Source of the DNA: JAJPKK01 sp963800215
Lineage (GTDB): Bacteria; Pseudomonadota; Alphaproteobacteria; Rhizobiales; Xanthobacteraceae
Length of the DNA stretch: 64,000 nt
Assembly: GCA_963800215.1 (NCBI GenBank)
Contig: CAWCZY010000007.1
Location: 868,001-932,000, forward strand
Reading direction: 5' to 3'
The translations under genes were made by a program, and so were the position numbers. This document shows positions 45,873 to 54,987 of this stretch, in pieces (the stretch's first letter is position 1; every line of letters starts with the position of its first letter). Below the pieces are notes generated by a model. It was not told the origin of the DNA and ran no database searches. It saw only the letters and a program-made list of their open reading frames with translations.

Positions 45873-47351
45873 TCACATCTTTGAAAGCGGCTCTGCGATG
45901 CTTTCGAGGGAGCGCCCTTCCGCATCGATCCCGAATTTGAGTTCCGCGGCGGCCGCGATCAGCATCAGGACGGCCGCGATCGCGTAACCCCCGGCGACCG
46001 CCACGATGGAGCCGGATCCAATCAGGTATCCGAACAGAGCCGGGCCGGTCGTGCCCCCGATGGCCGTCCCGATCGCATAGAAGATCGCAATCGCAAGGGC
46101 GCGGGCCTCCAGCGGAAAAATCTCGCTGGCGGTCAGGTAGGCCGAACTTGCCGCCGCCGATGCAAAAAAGAAGATCACCATCCATGCGATCGTCTGTGTC
46201 CACGCCGTGAAAGCGTCGAAGCCGAGCAAAATCGCAGTCACCAGCAGAAGCATGCCGGCGACCGCATACGTCCCCACGATCATTTCACGGCGACCGCGGG
46301 TGTCGAACAGCGACGCCAGCAGGACCGGCCCCAAAAAGTTGCTTGCGGCCAGCGGCAGCAGGTAAAGACCGGTCTTCTGCGCGGGAACGCCGTGGAAAGT
46401 GGTGAGGACCAGCCCGTATGAAAAGAAGACCGCATTGAACAGAAACGCCTGGGCGGTCAACAGCGCGATCGCGAGCAGGCTGCGCTCGCGGTATTTCCGC
46501 AGCATGGCCCGGAGGATCAAACCCAGGCCGAAGCTTTTGCGCGGGTGCACCCTCAGCTGATCTTGCGGCGACGCAAGGTCGACGCCGGTATCGGCTCGCA
46601 CGCGTTGCTCGATGTCGTTCATGGCGGCATCGGCCTGCTGCTTCCAGCCATGAATCACCAGCCAGCGCGGGCTTTCCGGCACATAACCGCGCAACAGAAG
46701 AATGCCGAGCCCCAACACGCCGCCGATGGCGAACCCGAAACGCCAGCCAAGGTCTGGAGACAAGAAGCTCGGGTTGAGAAACACCAGCGAGGCGCCGGAG
46801 CCGGCCGCGGCACCGAGCCAGAAGCTTCCATTCACGATGAGGTCGACACGGCCGCGATAGCGGGCGGGAATAAGCTCGTCGATCGCCGAGTTGATGGCGG
46901 AATATTCGCCGCCGATCCCAATGCCCGTGATCGCCCTGAATACCGCGAAGCTCCAGAAGTTCCAGGACGTGGCGGTGAGCAACACGCCCGTCACATAGAC
47001 GATCAGCGTGACATAGAACACGAATCGCCGGCCGAACCGGTCGGTCAGCCAGCCGAAGACGAGTGCGCCGCATACGGCCCCGACCACGTAGGAGGAGGCG
47101 GCGGTACCGATCTGCTGTGCGGACAACGCCAAAGTGTTCGAATTCTGCAGCACCGGCCCGATCGACCCGACAATCGTGACTTCGAGACCATCGAGAATCC
47201 ATGTCACGCCCAGGGCGAAGATGATGAGAACATGGAAGCGGCACCACGGAAGCCGGTCAAGACGAGCCGGGATGTCGGTCGTGATGATGCCGCGCTCGGC
47301 AGAGCTGCCAATCGGCTGCCGCGTCGTGTCCGCTCGTGCGGCAGCCGACAT
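45873..47351 (-). CDS. MFS transporter, sugar/aromatic-acid porter type
   Basis: A 12-helix major facilitator of about 492 residues. MFS signatures include GWLTDRFGRRFVFYVTLIVY after helix 2, AITGIGIGGEYSAINSAIDE in helix 4, ELIPARYRGR, and a second-half repeat DTRGRREMIVG. The blocks IPARYRGRVD and PLEARALAIAIFY fit the metabolite:H+ symporter (MHS/SP) subgroup. The substrate is unknown. I start at the ATG at 47351 (GAGAA upstream); an ATG at 47366 or a GTG at 47381 are possible. Confidence 0.85.
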   Translation of the reverse strand: MSAAARADTTRQPIGSSAERGIITTDIPARLDRLPWCRFHVLIIFALGVTWILDGLEVTIVGSIGPVLQNSNTLALSAQQIGTAASSYVVGAVCGALVFGWLTDRFGRRFVFYVTLIVYVTGVLLTATSWNFWSFAVFRAITGIGIGGEYSAINSAIDELIPARYRGRVDLIVNGSFWLGAAAGSGASLVFLNPSFLSPDLGWRFGFAIGGVLGLGILLLRGYVPESPRWLVIHGWKQQADAAMNDIEQRVRADTGVDLASPQDQLRVHPRKSFGLGLILRAMLRKYRERSLLAIALLTAQAFLFNAVFFSYGLVLTTFHGVPAQKTGLYLLPLAASNFLGPVLLASLFDTRGRREMIVGTYAVAGMLLLVTAILLGFDAFTAWTQTIAWMVIFFFASAAASSAYLTASEIFPLEARALAIAIFYAIGTAIGGTTGPALFGYLIGSGSIVAVAGGYAIAAVLMLIAAAAELKFGIDAEGRSLESIAEPLSKM

Positions 47352-47525
47352 TGAATGTTCTCGCATTGGTGACGCTGCCACGCAATCTCATGGAGGACGG
47401 GCCGGTCCTGCGCTATCGCACCGTACAATGGTCGGTAACTTTCCCCAGGCCTTTCCCATACGGCCAATAATCTCCGGGAGCACGAGAAGCCGGCCCGGAC
47501 AGCGCTCCAGCCGCAAGGTCGGCAT

Positions 47526-47798
47526 TTAGCGGGGCCGCCGCCCGAGCACGCATCGGGCGGGTTCGAGCGCGATCGGCTTCATCAGCCAGAGCGTTGCGGG
47601 TGCGGCCGGCATGCGCTCCTGGAAACCGCATTCAGAATTTCTGTGCGGCAATGCGCACCGGCGAAGCTCGGCGGGGCTCGGCCGTGACACGATTCGAGTT
47701 TGTCGAAGATGCGTCGCTCTTTGACCGCCGGGGACTTGGGCGGACGCAACCCCGGAGAGGCACAATGCGATACCGATCGCGAGCGAGAGGGCTCTCAT
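47526..47798 (-). CDS. Small exported protein
   Basis: A 90-residue frame with a good signal peptide (MRALSLAIGIALCLSGVASA) and AAGGAGA upstream. The mature part has four Cys and a basic tail but no recognised domain. A site GGAAC-N16-TGTT on the minus strand at 47886-47910 lies upstream, one base away from an EcfG promoter. It may be real but unassigned. Confidence 0.5.
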   Translation of the reverse strand: MRALSLAIGIALCLSGVASAQVPGGQRATHLRQTRIVSRPSPAELRRCALPHRNSECGFQERMPAAPATLWLMKPIALEPARCVLGRRPR

Positions 47799-48064
47799 GT
47801 TCCATCTCCTTGGGCCGGTCGAATGCACCGGCCGCGGTACTTCGATCATCCTGGCGGGTCCGGACGCCGGCCCGCGCATTGGAGCAACACAATTCCACCT
47901 CGAAGGTTCCCAGGTACTTGCGCTTCCCGATCTTGATGTCCGTCTCCGGGCGTTGGCTGCCGGCGCGAAGTGACCGTTTGCCGCGGATCGACCGTCGTCA
48001 TTTGGGAAACATCCGGCCGCCAACGGCGTTTCACCCGGACAAACCCGAAAAAAAGGAGATGCCC

Positions 48065-48523
48065 ATGAGAAAAGTGATCTTGGCCGCCATTGCGACAGCG
48101 GCTTTGTGCGTTCCGGCTCTTGCGCAGCAAGGCGCAAAGCCGGCCCAGCCGGGAAACGGCGCGTCCCAAACGCTAAATCAATCCGGCAGCCAGCAGGTTT
48201 CGCCACAACGACTGAGCGCAAGCCAGGTGCGTGAAATCCAGCAGTCCCTCGACAACAAGGGATTCAAGTCCGGCAGGGCGGACGGCAAGTGGGGAGCGGA
48301 GACCGAGGCCGCTCTCAAGGACTTCCAGAAGTCTCAGAACATGCCGGGGACGGGCGAACTCGATTCCAGCACGATCGGCAAGTTGGGCCTCAATACCGCG
48401 GACTTCGAACTCGCCAAATCCGGTTCCGAGACCACGGGCCAAGCCCCGCACAGCAATAGCGGCGGCAGCAAGATGGATCACAACGCGCCTGCGCAAAACG
48501 GCGGAAACCAGAACGGCAAATAA
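48065..48523 (+). CDS. Exported peptidoglycan-binding domain protein
   Basis: A 152-residue protein. Signal peptide MRKVILAAIATAALCVPALA, then a low-complexity Gln/Asn-rich linker, and a peptidoglycan-binding domain (about 55-110: LSASQVREIQQSLDNKGFKS, GRADGKWGAETEAALKDFQK, GELDSSTIGKLGL). It ends in a Gly/Asn-rich tail. It probably sits in the cell wall. AAAGGAG precedes the ATG at 48065; the ATG at 48059 is too close to it. A GGAAA-N17-CGTT sequence lies about 40-65 bp upstream. Confidence 0.85.
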   Translation: MRKVILAAIATAALCVPALAQQGAKPAQPGNGASQTLNQSGSQQVSPQRLSASQVREIQQSLDNKGFKSGRADGKWGAETEAALKDFQKSQNMPGTGELDSSTIGKLGLNTADFELAKSGSETTGQAPHSNSGGSKMDHNAPAQNGGNQNGK

Positions 48524-48555
48524 GTCGAATTGGTCCGCCTGAACAAACAGCACGT

Positions 48556-48588
48556 TATCCGGCGCGCGTCGTGAATTCGCGCCGGATA
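48556..48588 (+). terminator. Candidate hairpin terminator after the peptidoglycan-binding gene
   Basis: A perfect 11-bp stem: TATCCGGCGCG (48556-48566), 11-base loop, CGCGCCGGATA (48578-48588), followed by TTCC. It lies 33 bp after the stop at 48523. The T run is short, so termination is uncertain. Confidence 0.5.
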
Positions 48589-48767
48589 TTCCGCGGGTCC
48601 GTCTCGGAGCGACGCGCGCGGGGTTGTACGACGTCGCTTCGCCTTTCCGCGAATGCGAGACAGGGCCAAACCGAGCTTTGTTCTACATTAAGAATCGTTA
48701 ACCGCGCCGGCCGGCAACCTCGCCTGCGGGTCATGCGTTATCCAAGCGTGACACAAAGGAGATGAAG

Positions 48768-48998
48768 ATGATGAAGACGTTCACAATGTTGGCCGCAGCG
48801 GCGACGATTGGAATCGGCATGATCGCAATACCGTCAAGTGCCTCCGCGCGGGTTCTCCAGAACCCGTACGGGCGCGCGCACATCAGCCGTGGCTATGCCC
48901 CACCCGCGGGGCAGGTAAACGAACGAGCGTTCAGAGGCGCCCGTACGCCCGATCAGGAGGGGCGCCAGGATTTCCAGACGGACGGCAGCTTCCAATAA
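48768..48998 (+). CDS. Small exported protein
   Basis: A 76-residue protein with a signal peptide (MMKTFTMLAAAATIGIGMIA) and a mature part ASARVLQNPYGRAHISRGYA with no known domain. The SD AAAGGAG abuts the upstream ATG at 48762, so the ATG at 48768 (or 48771) is more likely. A GCAAC-N17-CGTT sequence lies upstream, one mismatch from an EcfG promoter. Confidence 0.6.
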   Translation: MMKTFTMLAAAATIGIGMIAIPSSASARVLQNPYGRAHISRGYAPPAGQVNERAFRGARTPDQEGRQDFQTDGSFQ

Positions 48999-49014
48999 CG
49001 ATGGTCATGGAGAC

Positions 49015-49053
49015 GAGAAACCAAGCCTGACGGAAAGGCGTGTTTCTCATTTG
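49015..49053 (+). terminator. Candidate rho-independent terminator
   Basis: GAGAAAC (49015-49021) pairs with GTTTCTC (49042-49048), with an inner GCCT/AGGC pair, followed by ATTTG. It lies 17 bp after the small exported gene at 48998. Confidence 0.6.
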
Positions 49054-49213
49054 TCGCTGTTGCGCGCCGGATGGAAAGGCCCATGATCGACGGGGCGGTT
49101 CAGACGCAAGTCTGGGCCGCCTTTCGATTTTGGGCATGGAGCTGCCCACAAGACGGCCGCAATTGCTGCCGGAACGGTGTCCGTGCGCCGCGGCGTTGTT
49201 GACACGGCCCCAT

Positions 49214-49387
49214 ATGATGGGATTGAAGCAGGTCATTCGCCCCGTGTTCGTTGTCGGAGCCGCAAGCGGCACAGATGAAATGATCGCCGAAACGCTCAAA
49301 GACCTCGGATATCCGGATGTGCAAGTCACCCGGAACGGGGCGCGAGCCGTGACCATGCCGCCTCCGCCAAGCACAGGACCTCCTTGA
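49214..49387 (+). CDS. Possible small protein preceding the ABC gene
   Basis: A 57-codon frame (MMGLKQVIRPVFVVGAASGT to TMPPPPSTGPP) that ends directly at the ABC ATG. VFVVGAASGTDEMIAETLKD resembles the start of a response regulator, but no receiver follows. The tight junction with the next gene supports translation; GGAAC-N18-CGTT lies upstream. Unassigned. Confidence 0.4.
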   Translation: MMGLKQVIRPVFVVGAASGTDEMIAETLKDLGYPDVQVTRNGARAVTMPPPPSTGPP

Positions 49388-51298
49388 ATGGCGCGGCACT
49401 ACAGCGATGGCGCCCGAGTTACGCGTGGGCCGGCGGGGCGGATGCCGGGAGGGCCGCCACCGCGTGCCCGGTCCCTCAAGGAACGGGTCGGCGCGCTCAG
49501 GAACCTATGGCCTTTCCTCGCGATGGTGTGGCGCACGAGCCCGCAATTGACCGCGGCGTCGCTGCTGCTGCGGCTGCTGCGGGCGCTGCTGCCGGTCGTA
49601 GCCCTCTATATCGGCAAGCTGATCATCGACGACGTCGTGGCGCTGGTCGAGGTGCCGGATAAGCCCGAGACGCTCCGGCAATGGCTGCACAGCGGCCTCT
49701 TGAACCGCCTGGGCCTGCTGCTCCTGGCCGAATTCGCGGTGGCCGTCCTGACCGACGTTCTCGGGCGCGTCGTCTCGCTCGTCGACAGCCTGCTCTCCGA
49801 GCGCGTCTCCAACACATCGAGTGTCCGCCTGATGGAGCATGCGGCGACGCTCGACCTGGAGGATTTCGAGGACGCCGAGTTCCAGGACCAGCTCGAGCGC
49901 GCACGCCGCCAGACCAGCGGGCGGATGGCGCTGATGGCGCAGATGTTCGGTCAGGCCCAGGACATCGTGACGGTGGCGACCCTTGCCGCCGGACTGGTCT
50001 TCTACGCGCCCTGGCTCATCGTCCTGCTGCTGCTGGCGCTGGTGCCGGCTTTCGTCGGCGAGGCGCATTTCAACGCGCGAAGCTATTCGCTCGATTACGG
50101 CCGCACGCCGGAGCGGCGCGAACTCGACTATGTGCGGCAGACCGCTGCCAGCGTCGAAACCGCCAAGGAAGTGAAGATCTTCAGCCTCAGCGGCTTCCTG
50201 ATCGACCGATATGTGCGCCTCGCGACGGACTTCTACACGGCCAATCGCAGGCTCGCGGAGCGGCGGGCGGCCTGGGGCGGTCTGTTCACCGCGATCGGCA
50301 CCGTCGGCTACTACCTGGCCTACGCCTACGTCGCGTGGCGCACCCTGGCGGGCGAGTTCACCGTCGGCGATCTCACCTTCCTCGCCGGCTCGTTCCGGCG
50401 TCTGCGCACCCTGCTCGAAGGGCTCCTGACGAGCTTCTCATCCACGGCCGGCCAGGCGCTCTATCTCGACGACCTGTTCTCGTTCTTCGAGGTCGAGCCG
50501 GAAATCCTTTCGCCGGACAATCCGCGGCCTTTCCCGCGGCCGATCCGCTACGGCTTCGTGTTCGAGGATGTCGGGTTCATGTATCCCGGCGCCGAACGAT
50601 GGGCCGTGCGCCATCTCAGCTTCACGCTGCATGCCGGCGAGGTGGTCGCGCTGGTCGGCGAGAATGGCGCCGGCAAGACGACGCTGGTGAAGCTCCTCAC
50701 CCGCCTCTACGATCCCGATGAGGGCCGTATCCTGCTCGATGGCCACGACCTGCGTGAATACGGTCTCGACGCGTTGCGCGGGAGCATGGGGGTCATCTTC
50801 CAGGATTTCGTCCGCTATAATCTCAGCGCCGCCGACAATATCGCGGTCGGAAGGATTTCAGCCCGCAATGATCGCGCCCGCATCGAGCGGGCGGCGATGC
50901 GCAGCCAGGCCGACGAGGTCATCGCCAAGCTTCCGGCCGGCTACGAGCAGATGATCGGCAAGCAATTCAAGAATGGCGTCGAGCTTTCCGGCGGTGAATG
51001 GCAGAAGATCGCGATCGCACGCGCTTATATGCGTGAGGCGGAGGTGCTGATCCTCGACGAGCCGACAGCTGCGCTGGACGCGCGATCCGAGTACGAAGTG
51101 TTCCGGCGATTCAAGGAATTGAGTGAGGGCAAGACGGCAATTCTGATCTCCCACCGTTTTTCCAGTGTCCGCATGGCCGACCGCATTCTGGTCCTTGCCG
51201 ACGGCAAGGTGGAAGCCGCCGGGACCCATGAAGAGCTCGTCGCACAGCGTGGCCGCTATTCCGAGCTGTTCGAGTTGCAGGCTGCCGGTTATCGATAA
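49388..51298 (+). CDS. ABC-type multidrug/lipid exporter (fused membrane and ATPase domains)
   Basis: A 636-residue half-transporter. The membrane domain (about 40-350) is followed by the nucleotide-binding domain: Walker A GENGAGKTTLVKLL, Q-loop VIFQDFVRYN, signature LSGGEWQKIAIARAYM and Walker B LILDEPTAALDARSE with the switch His in LISHRFSSVR. It would homodimerise and export hydrophobic molecules. It is followed by a Cys-rich-repeat gene and then the HpnN-like transporter. Confidence 0.9.
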   Translation: MARHYSDGARVTRGPAGRMPGGPPPRARSLKERVGALRNLWPFLAMVWRTSPQLTAASLLLRLLRALLPVVALYIGKLIIDDVVALVEVPDKPETLRQWLHSGLLNRLGLLLLAEFAVAVLTDVLGRVVSLVDSLLSERVSNTSSVRLMEHAATLDLEDFEDAEFQDQLERARRQTSGRMALMAQMFGQAQDIVTVATLAAGLVFYAPWLIVLLLLALVPAFVGEAHFNARSYSLDYGRTPERRELDYVRQTAASVETAKEVKIFSLSGFLIDRYVRLATDFYTANRRLAERRAAWGGLFTAIGTVGYYLAYAYVAWRTLAGEFTVGDLTFLAGSFRRLRTLLEGLLTSFSSTAGQALYLDDLFSFFEVEPEILSPDNPRPFPRPIRYGFVFEDVGFMYPGAERWAVRHLSFTLHAGEVVALVGENGAGKTTLVKLLTRLYDPDEGRILLDGHDLREYGLDALRGSMGVIFQDFVRYNLSAADNIAVGRISARNDRARIERAAMRSQADEVIAKLPAGYEQMIGKQFKNGVELSGGEWQKIAIARAYMREAEVLILDEPTAALDARSEYEVFRRFKELSEGKTAILISHRFSSVRMADRILVLADGKVEAAGTHEELVAQRGRYSELFELQAAGYR

Positions 51299-51389
51299 CC
51301 GTATGCGGAAATTGATGGAACGGGTGCTGGGAACCAAAAGCTCCGATATCTGTTGGTGATTCCGGGGACCGCAATCGGCGGAGGAACCC

Positions 51390-51638
51390 GTGCGCCAGAT
51401 GACCGTGACCCGATGTTTTCAGCTTGCCGCGCTCTCGCTCGCGGTCATGCCGTCCCACGTATCCGCCCAAGGGCAGCCGCACATGGGTTCGCAGCAACAA
51501 CAGCAAGCGTGTCGCATCGACGTGCTGCGGCACTGCCGGGGGATCCGTGACGATCTCGCCATCGCGGACTGCCTCCGGGCGAACGCACCGAGCCTTCATC
51601 TCGGATGCCGGCGCGTCGTCGAGGGCGGCAATCGTTGA
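51390..51638 (+). CDS. Exported cysteine-rich-repeat protein
   Basis: An 82-residue protein. Signal peptide (about 1-26, ending VSAQ) and then one Cys-rich repeat (ACRIDVLRHCRGIRDDLAIA, DCLRANAPSLHLGCRRVV) with four Cys that match the FGFR/GLG1-type cysteine-rich repeat. Periplasmic disulphides are expected. No function is known. Starts at the GTG at 51390 (GGAGGA upstream). Confidence 0.65.
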   Translation: MRQMTVTRCFQLAALSLAVMPSHVSAQGQPHMGSQQQQQACRIDVLRHCRGIRDDLAIADCLRANAPSLHLGCRRVVEGGNR

Positions 51639-51681
51639 CCTCGCCGCGTGAAGATGGGCAGCAGGGGTGTAATATCTTTTG

Positions 51682-54261
51682 ATGACATCAGCCATTGCCG
51701 GTCTCGTCGCGTTCTGCGCCAGGCGCCCTTTATGGGTCGTCGTGCTCGCCGTGGGGCTGGCTGCCGGATCGGCCTTCTACGCCGTGCAGCATTTTGCGAT
51801 CAAGACCGACGTCAACGATCTGATCTCGCCGGATCTGCCGTGGGCCCAACGGAGCATGCAGTTTCTGAAGGACTTTCCGCAGGGACAAATTATTGTCGTG
51901 GTCGATGCGCCGACCCCGGAACTGGCCGAGCAGGCGAGTGCCAAGCTCGCCGCGGCTCTGCGCCAGCACCCCGATCGATTTGTGGCGGTCAGCGCGCCCG
52001 GCAGCGGCAGCTTCTTCGAGCGGAATGGGCTGTTGTTCCTGCCGGAAAGCGAGGTCGCGCGTGTCGCCGGCGGGCTCGGCCGGGCCGATGATCTACTCGG
52101 TACACTGGCTGCCGACCCCAGCTTGAGAGGATCGCTCGACGCGCTGTCGCTCGCGCTGACCGGGGTCGACCGCGGAGACATCAAGCTCGACGACCTCGTC
52201 CTCCCCATGACCATGGCAGCCGATACGGCCGATGCGGTGCTGGCCGGCCGGCCTGCGAGCTTTTCGTGGCGCGCTCTCGCCGACGGCAAGCCGCCCGGCC
52301 CGCAGAACTTGCGGCGATATATTCAGGTCCAGCCCGTCCTCGATTTCAGTGCGCTGCGGCCTGGCCGCGCCGCTACGGACGCGATTTCCCGGATCGTATC
52401 CGAACTCGAGCTCGATGCCGATTTTCAGGCGCATGTGCGCCAAACCGGTCAAATCCCGATGGACGACGACGAGTTCGGCACGATCACGCACAACGCCGGT
52501 CTCACCGTAACGATATCGTTCGTTCTCGTGTTCGTCATCCTTTGGCTTGCGCTGCGCTCTCTGCGGATCGTTGCGGCGGTCATCCTCAGCCTGGCCTTTG
52601 GCTTGGCCGTTTCGGCGGCGGCAGGACTGTTCCTGGTCGGCGCATTCAATTTGATCTCGATCGCGTTTTTTGTACTTTTCGTAGGCCTCGGCGTCGACTT
52701 CGCGATCCAGTTCAGCGTGAGATACCGCGCCGAGCGCCACGACCAGCCCGATCTGCACGCCGCGTTGCGAAGCGCCGCCGTCAAGGCCGGCGGCCCCCTG
52801 GCGCTTGCCGCCGTGGCAATCGCCGTCGGCTTCGCCTCGTTCATGCCGACCGACTATCTCGGTCTCTCCGAGCTCGGCGAAATCGCCGGGATCGGCATGA
52901 TCGTCGCGTTCGCAACCAGCATCACGCTCCTGCCGGCCCTGCTGACTTTGCTCGACCCTCCCGGCGAGCCACACCCGATGGGGTTTGCGGCGCTGGCGCC
53001 GGTGGATCGGTTCATGGGCCGGCACCGCATACCGATCGTCGTGATCACGCTCCTGGTCGTGGTACTCGCTTCGCCGCTGCTGCTGTTCTTGCCGTTCGAT
53101 TTCAACCCGCTTCATCTGCAGGATCCCAAGGTCGAATCGGTCGCAACCTATCTCGAGCTGAAAAACGATCCGCAAACCGGAGTGAACGCAATCGAACTCG
53201 AGGCACCCGACCTCGCCGCAGCCGATGCCACGGCACGACAAATCGCGTCGCTTCCCCAGGTCTCGAAGACGATGACGCTGAGCAATCTCATCCCCCAAGA
53301 CCAGGACCAGAAGATCGCGCTCATTCGCGGCGCGGCCGAAAAGATCGATCCTTCCATCAACCCGGAGCAGGTCGAGCCGCCGCCCACCGACCAGGAAAAT
53401 GTCGAAGACTTGACGGCAACGGCCGGCAGCCTGTCGAAGAGCGCCGGACCCGGCCAAGGTCCCGGCGCCGATGCGGCAAGGCGGCTGGCCGGGTTGCTGT
53501 CGAAGCTCGCGCAAGCCGATCCGTCGGCGCGCATGCAAGCCCAATCCGTGATTGCCGACCCGCTGCGCTATTCGCTCGATCAGTTGAGACAGGAACTCAA
53601 GCCCGAGCGTGTCGCCATAAACACGATTCCCCAGGATATCGGCAGGCAGTGGGCGACCCCGGACGGGCGGCAGCGAATCGAAGTTCTACCCAGCGGCGAT
53701 CCCGAGAACACCGCGACGCTTCGCAGCTTCGTCACCGCGGTACTCGCGGTCGACCCCAATGCCACCGGCCCCGCCGTCATGCTGTTCGAGGCCGGGGGAA
53801 CCGTCGTCCATGCCTTCATCGTATCGGGGATCTTCGCTCTGTCCGCGATCACGCTGCTGCTGTTCGTCGCGCTGCGTCGGATCGGCGACGTCCTGCTGAC
53901 GCTGGTACCGCTTCTCATCGCGGGGGTGGTCACTCTGGAACTGTGCGTCGTATTGGATATACCGCTCAATTTCGCCAATATCATCGCGATGCCATTGCTG
54001 CTGGGCGTCGGCGTCGCCTTCAAGATCTATTACATCATGGCATGGAGGGCCGGGAAAACGGGGTTGCTGCAGTCGAGCCTGACCCGCGCCGTGGTCTTCA
54101 GCGCCATGACGACCGCGACGGCATTCGGCAGCCTGTGGCTCTCCGACAATCCCGGCACTTCGAGCATGGGCAAGTTGATGGCGCTCGCCCTGACCTGCAC
54201 CATGGCGGCCGCGGTGTTTTTTCAGCCCGTCTTGATGGGGCCGCCCCGGAAAAAAACCTAG
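51682..54261 (+). CDS. hpnN: Hopanoid-associated RND (MMPL) transporter HpnN
   Basis: An 859-residue RND-type protein with an N-terminal helix, a large periplasmic loop and two membrane bundles. The signatures DVNDLISPDLPWAQRSMQFL, GLTVTISFVLVFVILWLALR and FFVLFVGLGVDFAIQFSVRY match HpnN, which moves hopanoids to the outer membrane. MAWRAGKTGLLQSSLTRAVV and the second GDVLLTLVPLLIAGVVTLEL repeat the fold. The ATG at 51682 has only a weak SD; TTG at 51679 is adjacent. No squalene-hopene cyclase is in view. Confidence 0.87.
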   Translation: MTSAIAGLVAFCARRPLWVVVLAVGLAAGSAFYAVQHFAIKTDVNDLISPDLPWAQRSMQFLKDFPQGQIIVVVDAPTPELAEQASAKLAAALRQHPDRFVAVSAPGSGSFFERNGLLFLPESEVARVAGGLGRADDLLGTLAADPSLRGSLDALSLALTGVDRGDIKLDDLVLPMTMAADTADAVLAGRPASFSWRALADGKPPGPQNLRRYIQVQPVLDFSALRPGRAATDAISRIVSELELDADFQAHVRQTGQIPMDDDEFGTITHNAGLTVTISFVLVFVILWLALRSLRIVAAVILSLAFGLAVSAAAGLFLVGAFNLISIAFFVLFVGLGVDFAIQFSVRYRAERHDQPDLHAALRSAAVKAGGPLALAAVAIAVGFASFMPTDYLGLSELGEIAGIGMIVAFATSITLLPALLTLLDPPGEPHPMGFAALAPVDRFMGRHRIPIVVITLLVVVLASPLLLFLPFDFNPLHLQDPKVESVATYLELKNDPQTGVNAIELEAPDLAAADATARQIASLPQVSKTMTLSNLIPQDQDQKIALIRGAAEKIDPSINPEQVEPPPTDQENVEDLTATAGSLSKSAGPGQGPGADAARRLAGLLSKLAQADPSARMQAQSVIADPLRYSLDQLRQELKPERVAINTIPQDIGRQWATPDGRQRIEVLPSGDPENTATLRSFVTAVLAVDPNATGPAVMLFEAGGTVVHAFIVSGIFALSAITLLLFVALRRIGDVLLTLVPLLIAGVVTLELCVVLDIPLNFANIIAMPLLLGVGVAFKIYYIMAWRAGKTGLLQSSLTRAVVFSAMTTATAFGSLWLSDNPGTSSMGKLMALALTCTMAAAVFFQPVLMGPPRKKT

Positions 54262-54275
54262 CCCGTCTCCAAAGC

Positions 54276-54518
54276 CTATGTTCCGGTGCGCTCGACAGTG
54301 GATGAACCGCTTTGCTTCGCAGCGGCATCGTCTTGTCTTTCCGCAACCCTCGATTGGCCATCTGCCTGTGAGAAATACTGCTCGGCGATGCGACGATAAT
54401 AGCTGCGAAGGAAAGGCGACGAGGCGGTCCTTGCCAAGTCGGAGTATTCGGCGGCCATTTTCCGATATCGGTCTGCTCTAACCAAAGGGTCCCGTACCCT
54501 CCTGAATGGATCATCCAT
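54276..54518 (-). CDS. Small hypothetical protein
   Basis: An 80-residue soluble protein, helix-rich (RADRYRKMAAEYSDLARTAS, SPFLRSYYRRIAEQYFSQAD). This 'RADxxRxxAxxxxD...RxIAEQY' pattern is very common in Bradyrhizobium small proteins of unknown role. GGGAG precedes the ATG at 54518. It converges on hpnN, 14 bases away. Confidence 0.6.
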   Translation of the reverse strand: MDDPFRRVRDPLVRADRYRKMAAEYSDLARTASSPFLRSYYRRIAEQYFSQADGQSRVAERQDDAAAKQSGSSTVERTGT

Positions 54519-54987
54519 AGCATGCTCCCAATTCGTCGCAGCTTGGAAAGGCCCCGACCGGAATGCTATCGGGACCCCGACGCGTGAAATCAGCCCAACG
54601 ACACACGGCCAACTCGCTGCGTGGGGACATAGATGGGCCTGGCACATGGTTCCAAGCTTCGACAAAAGGCCGCAGGGTGGCCGCCAAGCCGCCGCCGGCT
54701 GGTGTGCTGGCGGACCATTCGCAGTTGCTCTTTGGCCTGCGGCGAACCATCGCAGTATCTGCGGTGGCGTGCAGCGATTTGATCTTCTTTTGAAAATGAT
54801 TCCGCGCGCGACGAGAGGTCGGTAAATTAATGACGAGGACAGGCTGCGGTAACGTTCGATGATTATCTCGGTGGGTAACGCCTGATCGCGACAGGGTTGT
54901 CCGTTGGGGGCCGTATGTCCTCGGCTCGTGTCCCCACGAGGCGGCCCCTTCGGTGAGGGCGGAGTTCGCCGATTGGAGAAATAACTC
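54519..54987. other. Gene-free stretch, relatively low GC
   Basis: About 470 bases without a credible gene; the open frames here have no similarity and no good starts. Base composition is lower in GC than the flanks, especially 54780-54860. It may contain the promoter for the binding-protein gene at 54988. Confidence 0.4.
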
